DNA from: Sphaerochaeta globosa str. Buddy
GTDB taxonomy: Bacteria > Spirochaetota > Spirochaetia > Sphaerochaetales > Sphaerochaetaceae
Direction of reading: 5' to 3'
Length of the DNA: 64,000 bases
Assembly (NCBI RefSeq): GCF_000190435.1
Contig: NC_015152.1
Span: forward strand, 124,001 to 188,000
The translations under genes were made by a program, and so were the position numbers. The notes beneath the pieces are model-generated. The model was not told the DNA's origin. It worked only from the letters and a program-made list of their open reading frames with translations, and did no database searches. This document shows positions 17,508-25,770 of the stretch, one piece after another; within the stretch, counting starts at the first letter, position 1; every line of letters begins with the position of its first letter.

Positions 17508-18728
17508 ATGCAGATTATTGAAGGCGGAGTGACCGCCAGTGTAGGATTTTCAGCCAATGGCGTCGCCTGTGGCATCAAGAAACGCAAGAAAGATCTTGCT
17601 TTGGTCGTTAGTGAGGTAAGCTGTGCGTTTGCCGGCTCTTTTACCACCAACTTGGTAAAAGCTGCTCCGGTAATCTGGGACCAGAATCTGGTGGCAAACC
17701 AGAGCCAGGTCAAGGCAATCGTCATCAACAGCGGCAATGCCAACGCCTGTACAGCCGAGCAGGGCTACAAGGATACCGAGGCGACTGCCGGTATTGCCGG
17801 ATCCGTCTTGGGTTGCAAGGCACAAGAGGTATTGGTCTGTTCGACCGGAGTCATCGGTGTTCCCCTTCCCATGGATAAAATCAAGGAGGGCATCGAGCTG
17901 TGCAGCAAGGAGCTGGGAGCGAGCCGCGAATCTGCAGGTGAAGCAGCTTTGGCCATCTGTACCACCGACACGTTCAAGAAGGAAGTGGCGGTCAGTGTGC
18001 AGATTGAGGGCAAGACGGTACACATCGGAGGCATGGCCAAGGGCTCGGGGATGATTCATCCCAACATGGCGACCATGCTCAGCTTCATCACCACCGATGC
18101 GAATCTGGATAAAGTGACGTTGCAAACCTTGTTGGGCTCCTCCATCACCGATACCTACAATATGATCAGCGTCGACGGTGATACTTCCACCAACGATACG
18201 GTCCTGGTTCTCGCCAACGGCATGAGCAAAACCACTTCTCTCTCGCCTTCCCATCCTGATTGGGAGGCCTTTACCGAGGCGTTTATGTATGTGCATACCG
18301 AGCTTGCCAAGACCATCGTCCGTGACGGTGAGGGGGCGGGGAAGTTTCTTGAAGTAAAGGTGGTAGGGGCCAAGGACAAAGCGACCGCCCAAAAGCTAGC
18401 CCGCAGCGTCATTACCAGCAACCTGGTCAAGACGGCTTTCTTCGGTAGTGATGCCAACTGGGGAAGAATTCTCTGCGCCATGGGCTATAGCGGCGCGGCA
18501 TTCGATCCATCACAGCTTAATCTGTACTTCACCTCTTCCAAGGGTACCATCCAGGTAGTGGAAAACGGAGTACCCCTAGCATTTGACGAGCACCTTGCAA
18601 AAGGAATTCTGATGGAGAAGGAAATCATAACGTTGGCCCAACTCAAGGATGGAAAGGGAGAAGGTACCGCCTGGGGCTGTGACCTTTCCTATGAGTACGT
18701 CCGGATCAATGGAGACTATAGAAGCTGA
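17508..18728 (+). CDS. argJ: Glutamate N-acetyltransferase / ornithine acetyltransferase
   Basis: Transfers acetyl from N-acetylornithine to glutamate, recycling the acetyl group. 406 residues, usual length. The self-cleavage site is present in PNMATML with nucleophile Thr189, so the protein is expected to split into alpha and beta chains. Other family motifs are VINSGNANACTG-like (INSGNANACT) and the ending GCDLSYEYVRINGDYRS. Presence of argJ implies the cyclic arginine route; whether it can also use acetyl-CoA cannot be told here. The stop overlaps the argB start by one base. Confidence 0.97.
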   Translation: MQIIEGGVTASVGFSANGVACGIKKRKKDLALVVSEVSCAFAGSFTTNLVKAAPVIWDQNLVANQSQVKAIVINSGNANACTAEQGYKDTEATAGIAGSVLGCKAQEVLVCSTGVIGVPLPMDKIKEGIELCSKELGASRESAGEAALAICTTDTFKKEVAVSVQIEGKTVHIGGMAKGSGMIHPNMATMLSFITTDANLDKVTLQTLLGSSITDTYNMISVDGDTSTNDTVLVLANGMSKTTSLSPSHPDWEAFTEAFMYVHTELAKTIVRDGEGAGKFLEVKVVGAKDKATAQKLARSVITSNLVKTAFFGSDANWGRILCAMGYSGAAFDPSQLNLYFTSSKGTIQVVENGVPLAFDEHLAKGILMEKEIITLAQLKDGKGEGTAWGCDLSYEYVRINGDYRS

Positions 18729-19615
18729 TGAAACACCAAATGGAAACAGAAATACTCAAGGCGGAAGTTCTCATCGAGGCAATCCCGTATATCCGCAGGT
18801 TTGCCGGCAGCATAGTGGTGGTAAAGTATGGCGGTTCGGCCATGGTGGATGAGAACCTGAAGAAGTCAGTCATCCAGGACATTGCCATGCTCAAGTACAT
18901 CGGCTTGAAGCCGGTGGTGGTACACGGTGGAGGCAAGGAGATTACCAGCCTGCTCGACCGTCTGGGTAAGAAAAGTGAGTTCCTCGATGGACTGAGGGTT
19001 ACCGATGAGGAGACCGCCCAAGTAGCTGAAATGGTTCTTTCGGGTTCCATCGCCAAGGCATTGGTTGATGAGCTTGAGGGGGTGGGCATCAAGGCTGTGG
19101 GCATCAGCGGCAAGGACGGGCGGACGATGCTGTGCAGCAAGAAGCTCGATGAGAAGGGCCGCGACCTTGGCTTTGTCGGCCAGATCGACAAGGTCGATAC
19201 CTCGTTGCTCGATACCCTGCTTGCCAACAACTTCGTTCCGGTGGTATCGCCGGTGGGCGTGGATGGAATGGGCAACACCTACAACATCAATGCCGACTAC
19301 GCTGCAAGTGCAGTAGCCGGAGCCCTCTCGGCCCAGAAGCTCATGTTCCTCACCGATGTGGAAGGAATTCTCAAGGACAAGGACGACCCAGCTTCCATTC
19401 TGAGATCCCTCAATAAAGGTCAGGCGCTTGCCTATATCGCCGATGGAACCATTAAGGGTGGCATGATCCCGAAGGTGCAATGCTGCATCGACGGGCTGGA
19501 AAAGGGAGTGGAAAGCGTCCACGTTCTGGACGGGCGGGTGAGCCATGCAATTCTGCTCGAAATCTTCACCACCAAGGGTATCGGAACCATGGTGACCGAC
19601 AAGGAGAGCGTATGA
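18728..19615 (+). CDS. argB: Acetylglutamate kinase
   Basis: Phosphorylates N-acetylglutamate, the second step of arginine synthesis. 295 residues of the amino-acid-kinase fold. It has VVKYGGSAM near the start, VVHGGGKEI, the central INADYAASAVAGAL segment and the C-terminal KGGMIPKVQCC nucleotide site. An N-terminal helix (about residues 5-25) precedes the core, as in arginine-inhibited hexameric enzymes, so feedback inhibition is likely (inference). The downstream argD ATG overlaps its stop by 4 bases. Confidence 0.97.
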   Translation: MKHQMETEILKAEVLIEAIPYIRRFAGSIVVVKYGGSAMVDENLKKSVIQDIAMLKYIGLKPVVVHGGGKEITSLLDRLGKKSEFLDGLRVTDEETAQVAEMVLSGSIAKALVDELEGVGIKAVGISGKDGRTMLCSKKLDEKGRDLGFVGQIDKVDTSLLDTLLANNFVPVVSPVGVDGMGNTYNINADYAASAVAGALSAQKLMFLTDVEGILKDKDDPASILRSLNKGQALAYIADGTIKGGMIPKVQCCIDGLEKGVESVHVLDGRVSHAILLEIFTTKGIGTMVTDKESV

Positions 19616-20808
19616 GTATGCAGGCAAGCATTGCAGTGGGAAAACAGTACCTTTTGGATACGTATGCCCAAGTTCCGGTGGTTTTTGCCGGTGGAGAAGG
19701 CATGTATCTGGTCGATGAACAGGGAAAGAAATACTTGGATTTTGTTGGAGGAATTGCTGTAAACGCCCTTGGCTATCGTGATGCCGGCCTTTCTGCGGCC
19801 ATCAACGAAGTCGTCGATACCGGTCTTTTGCACTGTTCCAATCTTTACTACAACACCCATGCCCTCCAAGCGGCCAAGGGCCTATGCACCCTTGCAGGAA
19901 TGGATCGGGTGTTTTTCTGCAACAGTGGTGCCGAGGCGAATGAGGCTGCTCTCAAGCTGGCTCGAAAATTCGGGCATAAGAACAGTCCTGCACGCACTGA
20001 CATCATTTCGATGGTTCACTCCTTCCACGGCCGCACCTATGGTGCCATCACCGCCACCGGACAGGATAAGTACCATGTGAACTTCGATCCGCTTCCCGGA
20101 GGGTTCAGCTACGCTGAATTCAACAACTTACAGAGTGTAAAAGCTTTGGTGAGCGAGAAAACCTGTGCAATCATCGTCGAGCCAATCCAGGGCGAGGGGG
20201 GTATCGTGCCCTCGACGGTTGCCTTCCTCCAAGGCCTGCGCGAACTCTGTGACCAGAATGACCTGTTACTCATCTATGATGAGGTGCAGTGCGGCATGGG
20301 ACGCAGCGGAAAACCCTTTGCCTATCAGGTGTACGGGGTGAAACCAGATATTCTCACCACTGCCAAGGCACTCGCCGGCGGCATACCTGCCGGGGCCATG
20401 CTGACCTGTGACAAGGCTAATACGGTATTCGCCCCCGGCGATCATGCATCCACCTTCGGTGGCAATGCCCTGGCCATGGCCGGAGTCAATGAGATGGTCA
20501 GGCGCCTCATGGATCCTGATTTCACCGACCATGTCCAGCAGATGGGCTCCTACCTGCGGGAGAAGCTCGTACAGCTGGCATTACGCTATCCCACTCTCTG
20601 CGGCGAGGTTAGGGGTATGGGTTTGATCAACGGCATGGTATTGACGATTCCTCCCCGCAAGGTCGTCGATGCTTGTTTTGAACATGGGCTTTTGGTGGCA
20701 AGTGCCGGTTACGACGTACTTCGCTTCGTGCCTCCCTTGGTGGTCCAGCAATCCGATATCGATAAGGCGCTCTCCATTGTAGAACAGGCTCTTGCATCTT
20801 TGCTCTGA
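19612..20808 (+). CDS. argD: Acetylornithine aminotransferase
   Basis: PLP enzyme converting N-acetylglutamate semialdehyde to N-acetylornithine. 398 residues. It has the phosphate-binding CNSGAEANEAALKLAR, the HSFHGRTYGA motif, EPIQGEGG, YDEVQCGMGRSG and the PLP lysine in TTAKALAGGIPAGAM. The start is ATG 19612 (overlapping the argB stop, AAGGAG upstream). The frame extends upstream inside argB, but without a site. It is followed by a strong terminator at 20833, ending the arg operon at least partly. Confidence 0.96.
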   Translation: MSMQASIAVGKQYLLDTYAQVPVVFAGGEGMYLVDEQGKKYLDFVGGIAVNALGYRDAGLSAAINEVVDTGLLHCSNLYYNTHALQAAKGLCTLAGMDRVFFCNSGAEANEAALKLARKFGHKNSPARTDIISMVHSFHGRTYGAITATGQDKYHVNFDPLPGGFSYAEFNNLQSVKALVSEKTCAIIVEPIQGEGGIVPSTVAFLQGLRELCDQNDLLLIYDEVQCGMGRSGKPFAYQVYGVKPDILTTAKALAGGIPAGAMLTCDKANTVFAPGDHASTFGGNALAMAGVNEMVRRLMDPDFTDHVQQMGSYLREKLVQLALRYPTLCGEVRGMGLINGMVLTIPPRKVVDACFEHGLLVASAGYDVLRFVPPLVVQQSDIDKALSIVEQALASLL

Positions 20809-20832
20809 AGCGTCTAGTATCGACCCAAGAAC

Positions 20833-20874
20833 AAAGACGTTCCTAACCCTAGCGGGAAAGGAACGTCTTTTTTG
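20833..20874 (+). terminator. Terminator between argD and asnB
   Basis: AAAGACGTTCCT (20833-20844) pairs perfectly with AGGAACGTCTTT (20859-20870), followed by TTTTTTG. The T-run ends 17 bases before the asnB start and overlaps the space where an asnB promoter would need to be, so it may work as a partial or regulated terminator. Confidence 0.85.
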
Positions 20875-20890
20875 TTGTTGGAGGTAGAGG

Positions 20891-22567
20891 ATGTGTGGAT
20901 TTGTAGGTATGTTTGACATTCGCTCGTATACACCCCAGTTGCGTTCCCAGGTCTTGGCGATGTCACGCAAGATTCGTCACCGGGGACCGGATTGGTCCGG
21001 GGTGTTTGCATCAGAGAAGGCGGTTATCAGCCATGAGCGGCTGGCCATCGTCGACCCGTTGTCGGGAGGTCAACCGCTGTACAGCAAAGATAGGAATATC
21101 GTGTTGGCCGTAAACGGTGAAATCTACAATCACCAGCAGATTCGCAAGCACTACGCCGATACCTATGAGTTCCAGACCCAGAGCGACTGCGAGGTCATTC
21201 TCGCCCTGTACCAAGACAAGGGCCCTGATTTTCTTGAGGAGTTGAACGGTATTTTCGCCTTTGCACTCTACGATCAGGAAAAGGATGTGTTTCTCATCGC
21301 CCGCGACCATATCGGTATTATTCCCCTGTATCAAGGATGGGACGATGAGGGCCATTACTATGTGGCAAGTGAACTCAAAGCCCTGGAGGGAGTCTGTTCC
21401 TCCATTGAGCTCTTTCTGCCCGGTCAGTATTTCTACAGTCCCGATGGAAAGCCCAAGCAGTGGTATTCACGTTCCTGGACCAGCTACGATGTAGTCAAAG
21501 AACACGGTGGGAGCATCGAGGAAGTAAAACACGCACTCGAAGCGGCGGTGAAGCGACAGCTGATGAGCGATGTTCCCTACGGAGTATTGCTTTCCGGTGG
21601 CCTGGACAGCTCGATTATTGCAGCCATTACCGCCCAGTATGCCCAGAAACGTGTGGAGAGCGATGACCAGGAAACGGCATGGTGGCCCAGGCTCCACTCC
21701 TTTGCCATCGGCCTCGAAGGCTCTCCCGACCTTAAGGCGGCCCGCATTGCGGCAGCCTACCTTAAGACGGTGCACCACGAGGTACACTTCACCATCCAGG
21801 AAGCCCTCGATGCGCTGTCCGATGTCATTTATCATTTGGAGACCAGTGATATCACCACCGTCAGGGCTGCAACCCCGATGTATCTCCTGGGAAGGGTGAT
21901 TAAGTCGATGGGCATCAAGATGGTGCTCAGCGGAGAGGGAAGCGACGAGATTTTCGGTGGCTATCTCTACTTTCACAAGGCTCCCAATGCCCGTGAATTT
22001 CATGAGGAGACGGTTCGCAAGCTCTCCAAACTTCACCTGTATGACTGCCTCAGGGCCAATAAATCGCTTGCCGCCTGGGGCGTGGAGGGCAGGGTTCCTT
22101 TCTTGGACAAGGAGTTCATGGATGTGGCGATGAACCTGAATCCCGACCTCAAGCTCTGCCCTATTGTCGGGGAGAACAAGCGGATCGAGAAGTGGTTGCT
22201 CAGAGAAGCGTTCAAGGACTATTTGCCGCCTGAGATTACGTGGAGGCAGAAGGAACAGTTCAGCGACGGGGTTGGATACAACTGGATCGATACGCTCAAG
22301 CAGATGACGGCAAACCTCGTCACCGATGAACAGTTTGCCCTTGCTTCCAAGCGCTTTCCCATTCATACCCCTGCCACCAAGGAGGAGTATTACTATCGCT
22401 GTCTGTTTGCTTCCCACTTCCCCAGTGAAAGTGCTGCGCGTTGTGTTCCCCGTGAGGACTCGGTCGCCTGTTCAACCGCCAAGGCGTTGGAATGGGACGA
22501 GGCGTTCAGGAAAATGAACGAGCCCAGCGGCCGGGCGATAAGCGGAGTGCATGAGTCTGCCTACTAG
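20891..22567 (+). CDS. asnB: Asparagine synthase (glutamine-hydrolysing)
   Basis: Makes asparagine from aspartate, ATP and glutamine. 558 residues, usual length. The N-terminal class-II amidotransferase has nucleophile Cys2 (MCGFVGMF), the RHRGPDWSG loop and VNGEIYNH. The synthetase half has the PP-loop LLSGGLDSSIIAA and LSGEGSDEIFGGY. The ATG follows TTGGAGG. It comes 82 bases after argD behind a terminator, so its transcription depends on readthrough or a promoter overlapping that hairpin. Its stop overlaps the stop of the convergent CadD-like gene within CTAG. Confidence 0.96.
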   Translation: MCGFVGMFDIRSYTPQLRSQVLAMSRKIRHRGPDWSGVFASEKAVISHERLAIVDPLSGGQPLYSKDRNIVLAVNGEIYNHQQIRKHYADTYEFQTQSDCEVILALYQDKGPDFLEELNGIFAFALYDQEKDVFLIARDHIGIIPLYQGWDDEGHYYVASELKALEGVCSSIELFLPGQYFYSPDGKPKQWYSRSWTSYDVVKEHGGSIEEVKHALEAAVKRQLMSDVPYGVLLSGGLDSSIIAAITAQYAQKRVESDDQETAWWPRLHSFAIGLEGSPDLKAARIAAAYLKTVHHEVHFTIQEALDALSDVIYHLETSDITTVRAATPMYLLGRVIKSMGIKMVLSGEGSDEIFGGYLYFHKAPNAREFHEETVRKLSKLHLYDCLRANKSLAAWGVEGRVPFLDKEFMDVAMNLNPDLKLCPIVGENKRIEKWLLREAFKDYLPPEITWRQKEQFSDGVGYNWIDTLKQMTANLVTDEQFALASKRFPIHTPATKEEYYYRCLFASHFPSESAARCVPREDSVACSTAKALEWDEAFRKMNEPSGRAISGVHESAY

Positions 22568-23169
22568 AACAAGCTTGCCAGCTTCGCAAAGGTTCCGTTC
22601 TCGCTGAGGATGACCAATCCAAGCACGAGAAAGACCACCGGTACCAGTACCGTTGAGAAGCGGGAGAGCAGTGCTTTTATATGGCTCTGGTTTGCCAAGA
22701 GGTATCCCAGGGCCCAAAAGAGCAGGATGAGGGCAAGAAATACAACCATCGTCACCATAACTGAGGCGGAGTCGAGGGTGACAAACCAGGGTATGTAGAT
22801 ACCCAGGTTGTCCCCTCCGCTTGCGATGGTCACCAAGGTGACGGTCGCAAAGAGGCTTTTCGCTTTGATTGTCGTAGTCTCGTTTTTCTCCACATCCTTG
22901 CTCATCATCGCCTTTATTCCCAATATGATGGGAATAAAGCCCAGAAGACCTATAACCCATCCTTCGAGCATTCTGCTCGCAAGGTATGAGCCCAACAGAC
23001 TGATGGCTACCAACATCCCGATACCCAGTATCTGGCCTGCAAGAATCGATGCGCGCTGGGCGCGGGTCTTTGCCTGTGCATGAAAGAGGATGAGAAGTAC
23101 CAGGTCATCGATGCTGGTGGAGATGAAGACTACGATTGCAGAGAGTACAACTGATTGCATGTGCATCAT
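22564..23169 (-). CDS. CadD-like cation/cadmium transporter (LysE superfamily)
   Basis: 202-residue membrane protein with about six helices. Acidic residues sit in helix 1 (STSIDDLVLLILFHA) and helix 4 (SGGDNLGIYIP), as in the CadD cadmium-resistance family. Cation export is a family-based inference; the metal is not determined. The start is uncertain: two ATGs at 23169 and 23166 and one at 23160 are all without a clear ribosome site. It is divergent from a MarR gene across paired palindromes, which suggests MarR controls both. Confidence 0.8.
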   Translation of the reverse strand: MMHMQSVVLSAIVVFISTSIDDLVLLILFHAQAKTRAQRASILAGQILGIGMLVAISLLGSYLASRMLEGWVIGLLGFIPIILGIKAMMSKDVEKNETTTIKAKSLFATVTLVTIASGGDNLGIYIPWFVTLDSASVMVTMVVFLALILLFWALGYLLANQSHIKALLSRFSTVLVPVVFLVLGLVILSENGTFAKLASLF

Positions 23170-23203
23170 AGTCAAGAATTATCCGGATGAAAGTCAAGGG
23201 GCA

Positions 23204-23247
23204 TTGACAAAAGGTAACCAATTACCTAATATGCGTAACTAGTTACG
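23204..23247 (+). promoter_or_regulatory. MarR promoter with two operator palindromes
   Basis: TTGACA (23204-23209), 17-base spacer, TAATAT (23227-23232). Two related palindromes flank the -10: GGTAACCAATTACC (23213-23226) in the spacer and the perfect CGTAACTAGTTACG (23234-23247) at the start site. Both contain the half site GTAAC. This is the classic arrangement for self-repression by a MarR dimer. Confidence 0.8.
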
Positions 23248-23262
23248 TACAGAGGTAAAACT

Positions 23263-23721
23263 ATGGGTCCCGACCAACTGAAAGCAGAACTTTTTGGCAC
23301 CTTGTTTGTGCTTGCCAACCGTCTCCAAGTTCTGGGCGACCAGATGGATGACCAGATTTCCACCAAGCAGTGGCTGCTTCTGGCAGTTCTGTGCAAGGAG
23401 CCCGGAATGGAGTGTACGCTCAGCCAATTGGCGCAGAGCATGGGATCGAGCAGGCAGAATGTGAAGAAGATGGCTCAGATTCTCCAGCAGAAGGGGTTTC
23501 TTACCCTGCATAAGCCAAAAGAGGATAAGCGTTCCTTGCTTGTTTCTCCTACCAAGGCGTGTTTCGACCATCTTAGGACACGTGAGGGTAAGGAAGAGGC
23601 TTTCATCAGGATGTTCTATCAAGGCTTTGCACCCGAGGACCTTGTTGCAGTGAAGAAGGGATTTTCTCAGTGGATGCAAAACCTACAAGGAATGGAGCAG
23701 TCATATGCGAAGGAGAACTAA
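23263..23721 (+). CDS. MarR-family transcriptional regulator
   Basis: 152 residues with the MarR winged helix: the HTH in LSQLAQSMGSSRQNVKKMAQ (about residues 55-75) and the wing KPKEDKRSLLVSPT, which carries the conserved DKR. Dimerisation helices lie at both ends. It probably represses its own promoter (GTAAC palindromes) and perhaps the divergent CadD-like gene. The ligand is unknown. The next gene starts one base after its stop, so it is also a likely target. Confidence 0.9.
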   Translation: MGPDQLKAELFGTLFVLANRLQVLGDQMDDQISTKQWLLLAVLCKEPGMECTLSQLAQSMGSSRQNVKKMAQILQQKGFLTLHKPKEDKRSLLVSPTKACFDHLRTREGKEEAFIRMFYQGFAPEDLVAVKKGFSQWMQNLQGMEQSYAKEN

Positions 23722-23722
23722 C

Positions 23723-24550
23723 ATGGCGATATTGATCATCCTATCAGTCTTGGTTGTTGCTGTACTTGTCTTGGTTCTGGTCCCTTCGCAGGTGAAAACT
23801 CGTTTCAGAGCTATCGAGCGAGTCTTTATCGCTACACAGCAAGCAACAGGTGAGACTTTCACCCGAGAACAGCTGCAAGGGTATCCTATGGCAGTGCAGA
23901 ACTACTTCATCAAGGGTGGATACATCGGAAAGCAGAAAATGAGTGGGTTGAAGGCTGTTTTCTCTGATACCCCTTTCTCCTTGGGAGTGAACAAGCCTAC
24001 GGTCACCATCGATTACACGCAGCTCAACCGTGCAGAAAGGCCACAGCGCTATGCGCAGATCAGCAGCAGAATCTATGGTCTGCCTTTTGAAGGGTTGGAC
24101 TCCTACTCTGAGGGAAAAGGTGCCATGGAAGGCTACCTTGCCAAGTTCTTCAGGATTTTCAACCAGAGGGGGGACTATATGGACAAGGCTTGTTTGGTCA
24201 CCTACCTTGCCGAAGCCTTCTTTTTGCCGTCGGTTGCCTTGCGTGAGGATATTACCTATGAAGAATTGGATGCGCTGACAGTAAAAGCAACCATGAAAGC
24301 CTATGGCATCCAAGTCAGCGGGATATTCACCTTCAACGAGAAGGGAGAAATGGTCAAATTCACTACCAATGATCGTATGGCCGCCTCATTCGATGGAACT
24401 TTGGCCCAAATTCCCTGGACTGCCGAGTGTGCCGAGTACACCACCATCGATGGCATGCGAGTTCCTACCCGTTTGAAGGCAACCTGGCACTACCCTGAAG
24501 GGGATCTGGTTTACTTTGATGGGAAGGATGTCGAAATAACCTACTTCTAA
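23723..24550 (+). CDS. Conserved protein resembling DUF6544
   Basis: 275 residues with one N-terminal membrane helix (about 2-20), then a beta-rich domain facing outside or staying anchored. The segment GDYMDKACLVTYLAEAFFLP and the late TIDGMRVPTRLKATWHY look like the DUF6544/DUF6920 family as I remember it; function unknown. I chose ATG 23723 because AAGGAG precedes it, rather than ATG 23705 inside the MarR gene. It is co-transcribed with marR. The stop overlaps the convergent LacI gene stop. Confidence 0.7.
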   Translation: MAILIILSVLVVAVLVLVLVPSQVKTRFRAIERVFIATQQATGETFTREQLQGYPMAVQNYFIKGGYIGKQKMSGLKAVFSDTPFSLGVNKPTVTIDYTQLNRAERPQRYAQISSRIYGLPFEGLDSYSEGKGAMEGYLAKFFRIFNQRGDYMDKACLVTYLAEAFFLPSVALREDITYEELDALTVKATMKAYGIQVSGIFTFNEKGEMVKFTTNDRMAASFDGTLAQIPWTAECAEYTTIDGMRVPTRLKATWHYPEGDLVYFDGKDVEITYF

Positions 24551-25638
24551 GACATCAGCCTCGCCGCTGCCAGGCCGTGGATAAGGCTTCTATTCTCGGT
24601 GAGCACAAGATTGTGGTCGATCTGCAGCGTGGGAAGCTCCACCTTTCGCTTTGACTCAAGGATTTTCTCCAAGGCCAAGACCGTATAGTATCCCTGCAGT
24701 GTGGGGCTTTGGTCTATGACGGCACTGAGAAGTCGGGTTTTCAGGTGGAGGGTGGCTGTGCTGTCCAAGTCATGCAGGACGGTGATGGTGTTCTGCATGC
24801 CGACAATTTCCAAGGCATGCAGGAAGTTGGTATTGAAGGCCGGGATCAGGTACATTGCCTGTACCTTGCCTTGGTATTGTTGGACAAGGTTGAAAATCTG
24901 AGTATCCGTCTCTTGTGCCTGCAGTTTGGTATCGAAGTATTCGATATGGACGATAATGTGAGGAAATGATTGCTTCATGAGATTCATGAAGCCTTCCAGG
25001 CGCATGTTGTTGATGTTCGGTCCCTTTGCCTGGGAAAGATTATCCTCATTGCATTGGAGTACCAGAACCTCCTTCTTCTCTGAGAGGAGAAGGGTCCGGG
25101 CGATGAAGTCGGCGGCAAGCCGACCCCCTGCTGCATAATCCGATCCTATATAGGTGTGGCGCTTGCTCTGGGGGGCGTCGATGTTGAAGGTTACATAGGG
25201 AAGCCCTGCCTGCTCAATGCGGTCAAGTATGGTTGCGATGTCATACATTCTCTGGTTTACCAGGGCGACCGCATCGACACCGTGTTCAATTTCTTGCTCA
25301 AGCAAGGTGAGATAGGCTTGGGTGTCGAGTTCGGGAACCCGATGATAGTGCACTTCGTAGTCGAAGGCTTTCAGCTGTTGGGCTGCCACCTGTACCCCTT
25401 TGTTGATCTCGTCCCAGAAATAGCGGGGAAGGGTGGAGGAGAAGAGGGCGATGGTTCGTTTCTTGTTGCGAACCAACACCTGGCTGGCCCGGTGCGGTTC
25501 ATATCCCATTTCTTTTGCATAATCGAGGATTCTTTGCTTCAATGTATCAGAGACATACCCGTTGCTGTTCAGTGCACGGTTCACAGTCATGTACGAGATT
25601 CCCAGATTCTTTGCAATTTCTTTCTGTGTAATGCCCAT
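24547..25638 (-). CDS. LacI-family transcriptional regulator
   Basis: 363 residues. The N-terminal HTH is TQKEIAKNLGISYMTVNRAL followed by the hinge; the C-terminal sugar-binding periplasmic-like domain has IGSDYAAGGRLAADF and the late effector region. It is divergent from a sugar ABC importer and alpha-xylosidase operon, and a perfect palindrome (25712-25727) lies over that operon's -10, so it very probably represses those genes until a sugar, perhaps an isoprimeverose-like xyloside, binds (inference). The ATG at 25638 follows AGAGGA. Confidence 0.93.
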   Translation of the reverse strand: MGITQKEIAKNLGISYMTVNRALNSNGYVSDTLKQRILDYAKEMGYEPHRASQVLVRNKKRTIALFSSTLPRYFWDEINKGVQVAAQQLKAFDYEVHYHRVPELDTQAYLTLLEQEIEHGVDAVALVNQRMYDIATILDRIEQAGLPYVTFNIDAPQSKRHTYIGSDYAAGGRLAADFIARTLLLSEKKEVLVLQCNEDNLSQAKGPNINNMRLEGFMNLMKQSFPHIIVHIEYFDTKLQAQETDTQIFNLVQQYQGKVQAMYLIPAFNTNFLHALEIVGMQNTITVLHDLDSTATLHLKTRLLSAVIDQSPTLQGYYTVLALEKILESKRKVELPTLQIDHNLVLTENRSLIHGLAAARLMS

Positions 25639-25691
25639 ACGTCCTCTGCTGTAGCAAGAATATCGGTTATCTTCTCACAAAAAGTATTTTG

Positions 25692-25727
25692 TTGACAACC
25701 GAATACCCGTGTGTTATACGTATAACA
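25692..25727 (+). promoter_or_regulatory. Promoter and LacI-type operator of the sugar importer operon
   Basis: Perfect TTGACA at 25692-25697, and a -10 within TTATACG (25714-25720, spacer 16-17). The -10 is buried in the 16-base perfect palindrome TGTTATACGTATAACA (25712-25727), which has the central CG typical of LacI-family operators. Confidence 0.8.
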
Positions 25728-25770
25728 TACCATAGTATTTGATTATTGGTACTAAAAAAAGGAGAATCAA

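Noticed and set aside
17550-18392. 280-codon minus-strand frame opposite argJ
   Set aside because: Antisense to a complete argJ with all motifs; no independent support.
21467-22417. 316-codon minus-strand frame opposite asnB
   Set aside because: Antisense to intact asnB; composition is that of a mirrored coding frame.
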